This document shows positions 48,998 to 59,696 of a stretch of DNA of 64,000 bases, one piece after another. A program made the translations under genes and the position numbers. Location: assembly GCF_014204975.1 (NCBI RefSeq), contig NZ_JACHMM010000001.1:6386037-6450036 (forward strand). The letters run 5' to 3'. The notes under the pieces were generated by a model. The model saw nothing but the letters and a program-made list of their open reading frames with translations, searched no databases and had not been told where the DNA came from. Positions within the stretch are counted from its first letter, which is position 1, and every line of letters starts with the position of its first letter. The DNA is from Jiangella mangrovi (GTDB lineage Bacteria; Actinomycetota; Actinomycetes; Jiangellales; Jiangellaceae).

Positions 48998-49849
48998 TCA
49001 GATGCGGCAGGCGAGGATCTCGGTGACCAGGATGGCGCGGGCGCCGACGGCCCAGAGGTCGTCCATGACGCGCTGCGCCTCGGCCCTCGGCACCATGGCC
49101 CGGACGGCGACCCAGCCCTCGCGGTGCAGCGGCGACACCGTCGGCGACTCGAGGCCCGGGGTGAGGGCGCTGGCCTCGTCGACGCGGTCGGCGCGGATGT
49201 CGTAGTCCATCATCACGTAGCCGCGGGCGACCATGACGCCGTTGAGCCGGCGCAGCAGCAGGTCGACGGAGGCCGGGCGCTCACCGTCGGGCCGGCCGAT
49301 GAGGATGGCCTCGGAGCGCAGGATGGGCTCGCCGACGATCTCGAGGCCGGCCTGGCGCAGCGTGGTGCCGGTCTCGACGACGTCGGCGATGACGTCGGCG
49401 ACGCCGAGCTGGACGGCGGTCTCGACGGCGCCGTCGAGCCGGACCACCGAGGCGTCGACGCCGCGGTCGGCGAGGTAGTCGCGCAGCAGGCCGGCGTAGG
49501 ACGTGGCGACGCGCAGGCCGCCGAAGTCGGAGACCTTCTCGGCCGTGCCGGGGCGGGCGGCGAAGTGGAACGTCGACCGGGCGAAGCCGAGCGGCAGCAG
49601 CTCCGCGGCCGAGGCACCGGAGTCGAGCAGCAGGTCGCGGCCGGTGATGCCGACGTCGACGGTGCCGGCGCCGACGTAGACGGCGATGTCGCGGGGGCGC
49701 AGGTAGAAGAACTCGACGTCGTTGTCGGGGTCGCGCAGCACCAGTTCGCGGCCGCCGTCGGAGCGCTGCCGGTAACCGGCCTCGCGCATCATCTCCGCGG
49801 CGGGTCCGGACAGCGAGCCCTTGTTGGGCACAGCGATCCGCAATGTCAT
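48998..49849 (-). CDS. hisG: ATP phosphoribosyltransferase (long form)
   Basis: 283 residues. Condenses ATP with PRPP in the first, feedback-inhibited step of histidine biosynthesis. Long-form HisG: RIAVPNKGSLSGPAAEMMREAGY, FYLRPRDIAVYVGAGTVDVGITGRDLL (in pieces), GLRVATSYAGLLRDYLADRG, DLVETGTTLRQAGLE-like VVETGTTLRQAGLEIV, and a C-terminal ACT-like allosteric domain (about 205-283) that binds His. Follows hisE by 14 nt in the same direction, forming a two-gene his unit. Confidence 0.95.
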   Translation of the reverse strand: MTLRIAVPNKGSLSGPAAEMMREAGYRQRSDGGRELVLRDPDNDVEFFYLRPRDIAVYVGAGTVDVGITGRDLLLDSGASAAELLPLGFARSTFHFAARPGTAEKVSDFGGLRVATSYAGLLRDYLADRGVDASVVRLDGAVETAVQLGVADVIADVVETGTTLRQAGLEIVGEPILRSEAILIGRPDGERPASVDLLLRRLNGVMVARGYVMMDYDIRADRVDEASALTPGLESPTVSPLHREGWVAVRAMVPRAEAQRVMDDLWAVGARAILVTEILACRI

Positions 49850-49863
49850 CGGACAGAGCCCTT

Positions 49864-50127
49864 TCAGAGTTTGTTGTAGACGTCGGCGAGGGTCACGCCG
49901 CGGGCCAGCATGAGTACCTGCACGTGGTAGAGCAGCTGGGAGATCTCTTCAGCCGCCCGCTCCGTGCTCTCGTGCTCGGCCGCCATCCACGCCTCGGCGG
50001 CCTCCTCCACGACCTTCTTGCCGACGTGATGGACCCCATGACGGACCGCCTCGACGGTTCCGGAGCCGGCCTCACCGGACTCCACCTTCGCGGACAGCTC
50101 GACCCAGAGGTCATCGAAACTCTTCAC
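49864..50127 (-). CDS. hisE: Phosphoribosyl-ATP pyrophosphohydrolase
   Basis: 87 residues. Second histidine step: removes pyrophosphate from phosphoribosyl-ATP. The MazG-like helical fold is readable as [47 protein letters not shown] with the metal-binding EE.AEAW motif, and [28 protein letters not shown] (in pieces). Stand-alone HisE, not fused to HisI. GTG 50127 gives VKSFDDLW; a TTG at 50136 is in frame. Lies 70 nt after ribH with a terminator between, so it has its own promoter. Confidence 0.92.
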   Translation of the reverse strand: MKSFDDLWVELSAKVESGEAGSGTVEAVRHGVHHVGKKVVEEAAEAWMAAEHESTERAAEEISQLLYHVQVLMLARGVTLADVYNKL

Positions 50128-50135
50128 GTCGCACA

Positions 50136-50141
50136 AGGGTA
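50136..50141 (-). promoter_or_regulatory. -10 box of hisEG
   Basis: TACCCT on the minus strand ends 8 nt before GTG 50127, compatible with a leaderless or near-leaderless hisE transcript. TATCC lies 8 nt further up. No attenuator or His-rich leader is seen. Confidence 0.35.
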
Positions 50142-50162
50142 CGGATACCGCACCCCTCGACG

Positions 50163-50183
50163 CCGGACCGGCTCACGGTCCGG
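50163..50183 (-). terminator. Terminator hairpin of rib operon
   Basis: CCGGACCG (50163-50170), GCTCA loop, CGGTCCGG (50176-50183): a perfect 8-bp stem 14 nt after the ribH stop on the minus strand. Confidence 0.6.
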
Positions 50184-50196
50184 ACACGCGGCCCGT

Positions 50197-50673
50197 CTAC
50201 GCGTAGCAGTTGCGCAGCGCAACGACGGTGGCCAGCGCGGCCTGCGTCGCCTCGTAGCCCTTGTCCTCCTTGGACCCCGGCAGCCCCGCCCGAGCCAGCG
50301 CCTGCTCCTCGTCGTCGCAGGTCAGCAGGCCGAAGCCCACGGGGACGCCGGTGTCGACGGCGACCCGGGTGAGCCCTTCGGTGGCGGCCTGGCAGACGTA
50401 GTCGAAGTGCGGCGTCTCGCCGCGGACGACCACGCCGAGCGCGACGACCGCGTCGTAGTTGGCGCGGGCCAGCCGGGCGGCGACGACCGGGAGCTCGAAC
50501 GAGCCCGGCACCCGCAGCACCAGCGGGTCGTCGATGCCCGCCTCGTCCAGCGCCCGCTGCGCCCCGGCGATCAACCCGTCCATCACCTGCTGATGCCACA
50601 GCGAGGCGACGACGGCGACCCGGAGGTCCCCGACCTTGCCGATCTGCAGCTCCGGCGCGCCCTGACCGCTCAT
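50197..50673 (-). CDS. ribH: 6,7-dimethyl-8-ribityllumazine synthase
   Basis: 158 residues. Condenses 5-amino-6-ribitylaminouracil with dihydroxybutanone phosphate to lumazine, the penultimate riboflavin step; assembles into a capsid-like shell. Signature blocks: [76 protein letters not shown]. Its start overlaps the ribBA stop (ATGA), last gene of the rib operon. Confidence 0.96.
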   Translation of the reverse strand: MSGQGAPELQIGKVGDLRVAVVASLWHQQVMDGLIAGAQRALDEAGIDDPLVLRVPGSFELPVVAARLARANYDAVVALGVVVRGETPHFDYVCQAATEGLTRVAVDTGVPVGFGLLTCDDEEQALARAGLPGSKEDKGYEATQAALATVVALRNCYA

Positions 50674-51944
50674 CGTCCGACGTCCTCTCGTTCCTCGTGG
50701 GGCTCCTGTGGCCCCGAGCCTGGCAGATCGCGCAGGTCGTGTCCCATGCGGTCCCGCTTCGTCGTCAGGTAGCGCAGGTTCTCGGGGTTGACGGCGACCG
50801 GCAGCGCGACCCGTTCGGCCAGCTTGAGGCCGTAGCCCTCGACGCCGGTCAGCTTGGCCGGGTTGTTAGTCATGAGGGCGATGGTGCGCACGCCGAGGTC
50901 GGCGAGGATCTGCGCGCCGGTGCCGTAGTCGCGGGCGTCGGCCGGCAGCCCCAGCTCGACGTTGGCGTCGACGGTGTCGAGGCCGCCGTCCTGCAGCTCG
51001 TAGGCCTGCAGCTTGTGCGCCAGGCCGATGCCACGGCCCTCGTGTCCGCGCAGGTAGACGACGACGCCGCGGCCGGCGCCGGCGACCATGTCGAGCGCGG
51101 CGCGCAGCTGGGGGCCGCAGTCGCAGCGCAGCGAGCCGAACGCGTCGCCGGTCAGGCACTCGGAGTGCAACCGGACCAGGACGGCGTCGTCGCCGACCTC
51201 GTCGGACGCCACGTCGCCCATGACCAGGGCGACGTGCTCGCTGCCGTCCAGGACGTCGCGGTAGGCGTGCGCCGTGAACGTGCCGTGCTGGGTGGGCAGG
51301 CGGGTCGTGGCGACGCGCTGGATCTGCCGCTCGGTGCGACGGCGGTAGCGGATGAGGTCGGCGATGGAGATCATGGCCAGGCCGTGCTCGTCGGCGAACT
51401 CGCGCAGCGCCGGCGCCCGCATCATGGAGCCGTCGTCGTGGACGATCTCGCAGATGGCGGCGGCCGGCGACAGCCCGGCGAGCTGGGCGAGGTCGACCGA
51501 CGCCTCGGTGTGGCCGGGCCGGCGCAGCACGCCGCCGTCCTTCGCCCGCAGCGGGAAGACGTGGCCGGGCCGGGTCAGCTCGAACGCCTCGGTGGCGGAG
51601 TCGGCCAGCACCCGCACCGTGTGCGCGCGGTCGGCGGCGGAGATGCCGGTGCTGATGCCGTCGCGGGCGTCGACGGAGACGGAGTAGGCGGTGCCCTTGC
51701 GGTCCTCGTTGACGAACGTCATGGGCGGCAGCTTGAGCCGGTCGAGCTCGCTGGCCAGCATCGGGACGCACACCACGCCCGAGGTGTGCCGGATCATGAA
51801 GCCCATCAGCTCCGGCGTGGCGCGGGCGGCGGCGAAGATCAGGTCGCCCTCGTTCTCGCGGTCCTCGTCGTCGACGACCACGACCGCCTTTCCGGCCGCG
51901 ATGTCGGCGATGGCCCGTTCGACGGAGTCCAGCTGGACGGTCAT
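50670..51944 (-). CDS. ribBA: Bifunctional DHBP synthase/GTP cyclohydrolase II
   Basis: 424 residues. N-terminal RibB domain (to about 200) makes dihydroxybutanone phosphate from ribulose 5-phosphate: [45 protein letters not shown] (in pieces), [13 protein letters not shown]-terminal RibA domain opens [46 protein letters not shown] with the three zinc Cys, [23 protein letters not shown] (in pieces), [16 protein letters not shown]. Both catalytic sets look intact. Overlaps ribE and ribH by 4 bases each. Confidence 0.96.
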   Translation of the reverse strand: MTVQLDSVERAIADIAAGKAVVVVDDEDRENEGDLIFAAARATPELMGFMIRHTSGVVCVPMLASELDRLKLPPMTFVNEDRKGTAYSVSVDARDGISTGISAADRAHTVRVLADSATEAFELTRPGHVFPLRAKDGGVLRRPGHTEASVDLAQLAGLSPAAAICEIVHDDGSMMRAPALREFADEHGLAMISIADLIRYRRRTERQIQRVATTRLPTQHGTFTAHAYRDVLDGSEHVALVMGDVASDEVGDDAVLVRLHSECLTGDAFGSLRCDCGPQLRAALDMVAGAGRGVVVYLRGHEGRGIGLAHKLQAYELQDGGLDTVDANVELGLPADARDYGTGAQILADLGVRTIALMTNNPAKLTGVEGYGLKLAERVALPVAVNPENLRYLTTKRDRMGHDLRDLPGSGPQEPHEEREDVGR

Positions 51945-52540
51945 GCGCGCACTCCTGTCTCGAGCAGTCGTTCCACGTACTTGGCGACCACGTCGACCTC
52001 GAGGTTCACGCCGTCGCCGGGCTGCCGGCGGCCGAGCGTGGTGAGCTCGAGCGTGGTCGGGATGAGGCTCACCTCGAACCAGTCGGCGCCGAGCCCCGAC
52101 ACCGTCAGCGACACCCCGTCGACGGCGATCGATCCCTTCTCGGCGACGTAGCGGAGCAGGTGCGCCGGGGCCTCGATGCGGACGACCTCCCAGCGGCTGC
52201 CGGGCGTGCGCGCGACCACGCTGCCGACGCCGTCGACGTGACCCTGGACGATGTGCCCGCCGAGCCGGTCCGACGCCTTGACCGCCCGCTCGAGGTTGAC
52301 GGCGTCGCCGCTGGTCAGCTTCGCCAGCGTGGTGCGGTCGAAGGTCTCGCGCATGACGTCGACGGTGAAGGTGTCGCCGTCGACGGCGGTGACCGTCAGG
52401 CAGACGCCGTCGACGGCGATCGATGCGCCGTGCACGGCGTCGCCCGCGACCTTGGGGCCGCGGACGGTGAGCCGGCCGTCCTCGGCGTCGCCCTCCGTCC
52501 GGAGCAGCTCGCCCAGCTCTTCGACGATCCCGGTGAACAT
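51941..52540 (-). CDS. ribE: Riboflavin synthase, alpha chain
   Basis: 199 residues. Dismutates two lumazine molecules to riboflavin. Two tandem lumazine-binding beta-barrels: [11 protein letters not shown]... [25 protein letters not shown] and [15 protein letters not shown]... [26 protein letters not shown], each with its SVSxNGxCLT-like motif (here IAVDGVCLT and IAVDGVSLT). Starts 4 nt after ribD and overlaps ribBA by 4 bases (ATGA). Homotrimer expected. Confidence 0.96.
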   Translation of the reverse strand: MFTGIVEELGELLRTEGDAEDGRLTVRGPKVAGDAVHGASIAVDGVCLTVTAVDGDTFTVDVMRETFDRTTLAKLTSGDAVNLERAVKASDRLGGHIVQGHVDGVGSVVARTPGSRWEVVRIEAPAHLLRYVAEKGSIAVDGVSLTVSGLGADWFEVSLIPTTLELTTLGRRQPGDGVNLEVDVVAKYVERLLETGVRA

Positions 52541-52544
52541 GGCC

Positions 52545-53645
52545 TCACGCCTTCCTGTGGTCTTGCGGTCGTTCGCGCGGTGTTGCGGTGATGCGGAGGT
52601 CCGGGCCCACGGTCCGGACGTCGGTGACGTCGAGGCGGATGGTGTCGGCGATGGTGCCGACGCCGGCGTCGTGGAGGGCGGCCGGACCGGCGCCGAGCAG
52701 CGCGGGCGCGACGTAGCCGACGACGCGGTCGACGAGGCCGGCCTGCCAGAACGCGCCGGCCAGCGTGGGTCCGCCCTCGAGCAGGACGTAGCGGCGTCCC
52801 TGCTCGTAGAGGGCGTTCAGGAGCTTCGCGAGGTCGACCCGCCCGTCGGGGGTCGCGCCGACCTCTGCCGCCGTCGCGATCCACGTGGCCGCCTGGTCGT
52901 CGTGGACCCGGGCGGTCGCCGGCGTGCGGCCCCGGCTGTCGACGACGACGCGCAGTGGCTGCGGCCGTTCGCCGGCCGGGCCGGCGTCGGCCGGGCCGGC
53001 GTCGCTGGGGTCGAGACGGGCGGTGAGCTGCGGGTCGTCCGCGAGCACGGTCCCGGAGCCGGCGACGACGGTGTCGACGGCGGCCCTCAGCCGGTGGACG
53101 TCGGCGCGCGCCTCGGGACCGGTGATCCAGCGACTGGAGCCGTCGGCGGCCGCGCTGCGCCCGTCGAGCGTGGCGGCGAACTTCCAGACGACGAACGGCC
53201 GGTGGGTGCGGAACGGCGTGAGCCAGCGCGCGTTGGCGGTGCTCGCCTCGTCCTCGAGCACGCCGGCCTCGACGTCGACGCCGTGGGCGCGCAGGGTGGC
53301 CGCTCCCCCGGCGGCGACCGGGTTCGGGTCGGCGACCGCGACCACCACCCGGGCGATGCCCGCCTCGAGGAGCGCATGGGTGCACGGACCGGTGCGGCCG
53401 GTGTGGTCGCACGGCTCCAGCGTCACGACCGCGGTGCCGCCCCGGGCCCGCTCGCCCGCCTGCGCGAGAGCGTTGACCTCGGCGTGCGGGCCGCCGGCGT
53501 GCTCGTGCCAGCCCTCGCCCACCGTCGCGCCGGTCGCGTCGAGGATCACGCAGCCGACGTCGGGGTTGGGCGGCGTCGTGTAGGCGCCGTTCAGGGACAG
53601 CTCGACGGCACGGCGCATCGCCGCCAGTTCCCCAGGACTCGCCAC
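52545..53645 (-). CDS. ribD: Bifunctional pyrimidine deaminase/reductase
   Basis: 366 residues. Deaminates then reduces the GTP-derived pyrimidine in riboflavin synthesis. Deaminase: NPDVGCVILD, GPHAEVNALAQAG, zinc motif LEPCDHTGRTGPCT. Reductase: FVVWKFAATLDGRSAAADGSSRWITG (in pieces), VVAGSGTVLADDPQLTAR, LLEGGPTLAGAFW. GTG 53645 is chosen because GGAGG lies 5 nt upstream and conserved sequence starts there; the in-frame TTG 53732 and GTG 53729 lie within the riboswitch expression platform. First gene of the rib operon, 110 nt after the riboswitch. Confidence 0.92.
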   Translation of the reverse strand: MASPGELAAMRRAVELSLNGAYTTPPNPDVGCVILDATGATVGEGWHEHAGGPHAEVNALAQAGERARGGTAVVTLEPCDHTGRTGPCTHALLEAGIARVVVAVADPNPVAAGGAATLRAHGVDVEAGVLEDEASTANARWLTPFRTHRPFVVWKFAATLDGRSAAADGSSRWITGPEARADVHRLRAAVDTVVAGSGTVLADDPQLTARLDPSDAGPADAGPAGERPQPLRVVVDSRGRTPATARVHDDQAATWIATAAEVGATPDGRVDLAKLLNALYEQGRRYVLLEGGPTLAGAFWQAGLVDRVVGYVAPALLGAGPAALHDAGVGTIADTIRLDVTDVRTVGPDLRITATPRERPQDHRKA

Positions 53646-53755
53646 CGGCCCTCCTCGCCTCATTCGGGCGAGCTCCGGGGCGGGCGCGGGTGCGCCACTG
53701 ACGACCGGCTCGGCGGTTCGGGCGCGCACCAAGGCGCGACCAGCCGAGACGGCCG

Positions 53756-53891
53756 CGCGTGCTGCCTCCCATCCGGACTTTCACCGTCGGTCTCGGAGTT
53801 CCACCGAGTCAACCGGACGCCTCGTGTAGACGACGGCCGGGTCGCGGACTGTCACCGCCGGTTCGGACTTTCACCGACCCCGGAGCACGCG
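53756..53891 (-). promoter_or_regulatory. FMN riboswitch (RFN element)
   Basis: Upstream of ribD on the minus strand. P1: CGCGTGCT (53891-53884) pairs with AGCACGCG (53763-53756). Inside are the conserved RFN blocks GGTCGGTGAAAGTCCG, ACCGGCGGTGACAGTCCGCGAC, a variable arm, GGTGGAACTCCGAGACC and GACGGTGAAAGTCCGGATGGGAGG. FMN binding would shut off the rib operon. Downstream repeats between 53755 and 53646 (GGTCGCGCC / GGCGCGACC-type) form the likely expression platform over the ribD start region. Confidence 0.95.
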
Positions 53892-53945
53892 TTGTGTCTC
53901 TTGAAGGGTAACCGCCGCCGTCCGGCACGCATTCCCGGCCCCGCT

Positions 53946-54569
53946 TCAGACCTCCTCTCCGCGCCGGCGCGCGTCCAGCACCAGTGCCGCCCACGCGTCG
54001 GCCAGAGCGGAGACGTCAATGGTGACGGGCCAGGGGTAATCGGTGCTGAACATCGCCGACGAGGCTCGAGTGCGTTCGACGTACCAGCCGGAAGATGCAT
54101 CGAGGCGCAGCTCGACGACGCTGGCACTGGCCGGATGGCGGTTCGGCACCACGATCCAGTACGCGGGCACCCCGGCCGACGCGTAGAGGGCGTGCTTCGT
54201 CGTGAGATCACGCAGAAGCGAGGTCGACGACACCACCTCGACGACCAGTGCGACGGCTTCGATCGGAATCGGTGTCGTCTCGGCCATCGACACGTGCGCG
54301 ACCACGATGTCCGGCCCGACCTCGTCGTACTCGCCGATCCGCACCGGCTGAGCGCGATCGACCACCAGCGGACTGCCGCGGTTCGCCACCTCCAGCATGT
54401 TCGCCAGACACTCCGTCAGCGCGGTCTCGGCAGCGGTCGGCGGCGGCGACACGACGACGGAGCCCTCGATGAGCTCATAGCGAGGCCCGTCGGTGGGCAG
54501 TGCGTCCAGGTCGGACGTGCGGAACCCCAGCGGTCCAGGGGTGCGGTCGAGCACGTGGGTGGCGTTCAC
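53946..54569 (-). CDS. Uma2-family restriction endonuclease-like protein
   Basis: 207 residues of the Uma2 (DUF820) family with a PD-(D/E)XK nuclease-like core: YELIEGSVVVSPPPTAAETALTECLANML (in pieces), PDIVVAHVSM (catalytic Asp), VALVVEVVSSTSLLRDLTTKHALYASAGVPAYWIVVP (in pieces; Glu and Lys of the E.K pair) and ELRLDASSGWY. Despite the fold no restriction activity is known for most; they are abundant in cyanobacteria and actinobacteria. GTG 54569 has GAGGAG 6 nt before it. Downstream gene of nothing; upstream region 54570-54872 holds repeated GTTGCCC boxes. Confidence 0.85.
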   Translation of the reverse strand: MNATHVLDRTPGPLGFRTSDLDALPTDGPRYELIEGSVVVSPPPTAAETALTECLANMLEVANRGSPLVVDRAQPVRIGEYDEVGPDIVVAHVSMAETTPIPIEAVALVVEVVSSTSLLRDLTTKHALYASAGVPAYWIVVPNRHPASASVVELRLDASSGWYVERTRASSAMFSTDYPWPVTIDVSALADAWAALVLDARRRGEEV

Positions 54570-54680
54570 GGGGACTCCTCAGGGGCACGGATGCGGGCTG
54601 GACCGTCGCGATCGATCCGCGACCCGCACCACGCTAAGCAGCCGGTTCACCCGCTGTCGCCTCGTGGCGTTAGCCCGCCG

Positions 54681-54744
54681 GTTGCCCGAAAGGTTGCCCT
54701 GATCGGGCAACTCCGCCCGCTCCCGCCCCGCACCGTCGGGCAAA
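54681..54744. promoter_or_regulatory. GTTGCCC heptamer cluster upstream of Uma2 gene
   Basis: GTTGCCC at 54681-54687 and 54693-54699, then its complement GGGCAAC at 54705-54711, each 12 nt from the next, and a fourth GGGCAAA at 54738-54744. 54693-54711 can form a 7-bp hairpin. It lies 112-175 nt before the Uma2 start in an otherwise featureless 303-nt gap. Possible operator array; no regulator is assigned. Confidence 0.35.
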
Positions 54745-54782
54745 CTCCACGGCTACCCCCGCATGCCTCCCGAACCCCGGAA

Positions 54783-54854
54783 GTTGATCTTGGAGGAAGC
54801 GGGCCATCAATCGGGCATATCGGATCGCAATACGCCACTTACTCCAAGATCAAC
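54783..54854. repeat. TGATCT-type inverted repeat (rpe 3' region)
   Basis: GTTGATCTTGGAG (54783-54795) and CTCCAAGATCAAC (54842-54854), perfect 13-bp arms, spacer 46 nt. It starts 18 nt past the rpe stop (minus strand) and may be its terminator. The arm GTTGATC.TGG echoes the TTGATGATCATGG arms in elements 1 and 2. Confidence 0.55.
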
Positions 54855-54872
54855 GTCGAGGGCGGGCGGCGG

Positions 54873-55541
54873 TCAGTGGCCGGGGGCGGCCTTCTGGGCC
54901 AGCGCACGAAGCTCGGTCACCGCGGCGGCCGCGTCCTCGGCGCCGTAGACGGCGGAGCCGGCGACGAAGACGTCGGCGCCGGCGTCGGCGCAGCGCTCGA
55001 TCGTGTCGGCGGACACCCCGCCGTCGACCTGGATCCGGATGTCGAGGCCGGACCGCGACACCAGCTCGCGCGCCCGGCGGATCTTCGGCAGGCACACGTC
55101 GAGGAAGGCCTGGCCGCCGAAGCCGGGTTCGACCGTCATGACCAGCAGCATGTCGATCTCGGGCAACAGGTCGGCCCACGGCTCGATCGGGGTGGCGGGC
55201 CGGAGCCCGACCCCGGCCCGTGAACCGTGCCGGCGCAACTCGCGGGCCAGCCGGACCGGCGCGGCGGCCGCCTCGGCGTGGAACGTGACGTTGTGGGCGC
55301 CGGCCTCGGCATACGCGGGCGCCCACCGGTCGGGTGCCTCGATCATCAAATGGCAGTCGATCCGCCGGTCCGTCCTGGCAAGGATCGCCTCGACCACCGG
55401 CAGCCCGAGCGTCAGGTTGGGGACGAAGTGGTTGTCCATGACGTCGACGTGCACGAGGTCGGCGTCGCCGAGGCGCGCGATCTCGGACTCGAGGTTGGCG
55501 AAGTCGGACGACAGGATGCTCGGCGCGATCTGAATCCCCAC
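54873..55541 (-). CDS. rpe: Ribulose-phosphate 3-epimerase
   Basis: 222 residues. Interconverts ribulose and xylulose 5-phosphate in the pentose phosphate pathway. TIM-barrel with the family blocks [35 protein letters not shown] (catalytic Asp and metal ligand His), [29 protein letters not shown] and [12 protein letters not shown] with the second Asp, [12 protein letters not shown]. 25 nt upstream of the MFS stop in the same direction, possibly read from its own promoter. Confidence 0.95.
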   Translation of the reverse strand: MGIQIAPSILSSDFANLESEIARLGDADLVHVDVMDNHFVPNLTLGLPVVEAILARTDRRIDCHLMIEAPDRWAPAYAEAGAHNVTFHAEAAAAPVRLARELRRHGSRAGVGLRPATPIEPWADLLPEIDMLLVMTVEPGFGGQAFLDVCLPKIRRARELVSRSGLDIRIQVDGGVSADTIERCADAGADVFVAGSAVYGAEDAAAAVTELRALAQKAAPGH

Positions 55542-55566
55542 GGTCGCCCAGGCTACCCGCCTGGCC

Positions 55567-57120
55567 TCAGTGTTCGCCGCCGGACGACACGGGCGACGGC
55601 AGCGCGGCGCTCCGCGAGCGGCGCAGCACGACCAGCGCCTGCACGGCGGCGCCGACGACCACCAGCGCCCCGATGACGCTGGTCACCTCGACCGCGTGCG
55701 TGAACGCGCCGTCCGCCGCCGCCAGCAGCGAAGCCCCGGCCGACGACGGCAGTGACCCGGCCACGTCCACCGCGCCGCCCAGCGTCTCACGCGCCTGCGA
55801 CAACGCCGCCCCGTCGACCCCCGGTACCGCACCCAGCGACGACGCGTACACCGCGGTCAGCACGCTGCCCAGGACAGCCGTGCCCAGACCGCCGCCCACC
55901 TCGTACGCCGTCTCCGACACCGCCGCCGCGGCACCGGCCCGGGCCGGGTCGACGGAGCCCATGATGATGTTGTTGGTGATCGTCTGGACCAGCCCGACCC
56001 CGGCGCCGACCAGCACGAACGCCGTCATGACCAGTCCGGCGCCGAAGCCCCGCCCGGCCAGCACCATGAGCCCGAACCCGCCCGCCACCACCAGCAGCGC
56101 CCCGAAGAGCAGCCACGGCGTCGGCACCCGGCGCATCAGCGGGACGGCGACCAGCCCGGTCAGGATCGCCAGCACGAGCCCGGGCACCAGCACCAGGCCG
56201 GACTCCAGCGGCTGCATGCCCAGCACGAGCTGCAGGTACTGCGTCATGAAGAACAGCGCGCCGATCATCGCGAACGTCGTCAGCAGGTTCGTCACGACGG
56301 ACGCGCGGAAGGCCGGCCGGGCGAACAGCCCGAGATCCAGCAGCGGCGTCTCGAGCCGGCGCTGCCGCCGGACGAACGCCACCCCGACCAGCACGCCCGC
56401 CACCAGCGCCGCCACGTACCCGACCGACAGCGACCCCGTCGCCAGGCCCTTGATCCCGTACACGGCCGCCAGCATCGCCACCAGCGACAGCCCGGCGCTG
56501 GGCAGGTCGTACGGCCCCGGCGCGGGGTTCTTCGACTCCGGCACCAGGATCGGCGCGAAGATCAGCAGCAGCGCCAGCACCGGTAGCGCGACCAGGAACA
56601 CCGAGCCCCACCAGAAGTGCTCGAGCAGCCAGCCGCCGACCACCGGGCCCAGGGCGGCGCCGGCCGAGAACATCGTCGCCCAGATCGCGATGGCGAGCGT
56701 CCGCTGCCGGACGTCGTGGAAGATGTTGCGGATGAGCGAGAGCGTCGACGGCATCAGCGTCGCCCCGGCCACGCCGAGCAGCGCCCGCGCGGCGATCAGC
56801 ATCTCCGGCGACGTCGAGTACGCCGCCAGCGCGGACGCCACGCCGAACGCCGTCGCGCCGGCCAGGAGCAGCTTCCGCCGTCCGATCCGGTCCCCCAGCG
56901 TGCCCGCGGTGACCAGCAGCCCGGCGATCATGAAGCCGTACACGTCGACGATCCACAGCAGCTCGGTGCCCGACGGCGCCAGATCCGCGCTCAGGTGCGG
57001 GACGGCGAAGCTGAGCACCGTCATGTCGATGGAGATCAGCAGCACCGGCAGCAGGAGGACCACCAGCGCCAGCCACTCGCGACGTCCGGCAAGCAAGCGG
57101 TCCTGCTCCATGATCGCCAT
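55567..57120 (-). CDS. MFS drug efflux transporter, 14-TM (QacA/SmvA-like)
   Basis: 517 residues of the DHA2 drug:proton antiporter group with 14 predicted helices. Motifs: [20 protein letters not shown] (motif D1-like), [17 protein letters not shown] (motif A), [19 protein letters not shown] (motif C region), [23 protein letters not shown]. The protein would export lipophilic cationic or similar drugs from the inner membrane. ATG 57120 has GGAGG 5 nt upstream; ATG 57111 is an alternative. Divergent from the TetR gene over a shared ACCGTC-CA-GACGGT operator, so it is probably TetR-repressed. Confidence 0.88.
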   Translation of the reverse strand: MAIMEQDRLLAGRREWLALVVLLLPVLLISIDMTVLSFAVPHLSADLAPSGTELLWIVDVYGFMIAGLLVTAGTLGDRIGRRKLLLAGATAFGVASALAAYSTSPEMLIAARALLGVAGATLMPSTLSLIRNIFHDVRQRTLAIAIWATMFSAGAALGPVVGGWLLEHFWWGSVFLVALPVLALLLIFAPILVPESKNPAPGPYDLPSAGLSLVAMLAAVYGIKGLATGSLSVGYVAALVAGVLVGVAFVRRQRRLETPLLDLGLFARPAFRASVVTNLLTTFAMIGALFFMTQYLQLVLGMQPLESGLVLVPGLVLAILTGLVAVPLMRRVPTPWLLFGALLVVAGGFGLMVLAGRGFGAGLVMTAFVLVGAGVGLVQTITNNIIMGSVDPARAGAAAAVSETAYEVGGGLGTAVLGSVLTAVYASSLGAVPGVDGAALSQARETLGGAVDVAGSLPSSAGASLLAAADGAFTHAVEVTSVIGALVVVGAAVQALVVLRRSRSAALPSPVSSGGEH

Positions 57121-57139
57121 CTCATCCTCCGCCGAGGTA

Positions 57140-57164
57140 AACTTAACCGTCCAGACGGTACAGT
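57140..57164. promoter_or_regulatory. Divergent TetR/MFS promoter-operator
   Basis: Perfect inverted repeat ACCGTC (57146-57151), CA, GACGGT (57154-57159), placed over both probable -10 regions: TACAGT (57159-57164) for the TetR gene and TAAGTT (57145-57140, minus) for the MFS gene. This is a standard TetR-family operator geometry; the regulator assignment is by position. Confidence 0.6.
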
Positions 57165-57191
57165 AACTCATCGAAAGCGAGGTCCATTCCC

Positions 57192-59440
<2,249 letters not shown>

Positions 59441-59500
59441 TCAATCCGTCAGCTGGTGGCTCAAGGCGAAGAACGCTGAACCTTGTTCCCACGGACCTCC

Positions 59501-59506
59501 AGCCTA
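59501..59506 (-). promoter_or_regulatory. Possible -10 box of pyrG
   Basis: TAGGCT on the minus strand, 75 nt before the pyrG start; unlike most genes here it would give a leader. No clear -35 box. Bases 59426-59696 contain no other supported gene. Confidence 0.3.
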
Positions 59507-59650
59507 ACAGTTTCCCGGGGTCCTCCGTGCCGACTCGCCGCGACCCGTGTTCGCCGTCGTAGAACTTGATGAGATCTTTCTCCGATCGGGGTGGCTTGCC
59601 GATCTTGATCCGGTACGTTTGGCTTCGGCCACTTTCCCCCGTGGTGGCCA

Positions 59651-59684
59651 CCGCCCCCGCCGGACTCGCGGCTGGCGGGGGCGG
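59651..59684 (-). terminator. Terminator hairpin of glycosyltransferase gene
   Basis: CCGCCCCCGCC (59651-59661) and GGCGGGGGCGG (59674-59684), 11-bp perfect stem, 12-nt loop, 12 nt past the glycosyltransferase stop on the minus strand. Confidence 0.65.
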
Positions 59685-59696
59685 ACCAAGCATGCG

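Noticed and set aside
59504-59693. Short minus-strand frame between the glycosyltransferase and pyrG
   Set aside because: No start signal or domain; it includes a terminator hairpin (59651-59684) and a likely pyrG promoter.
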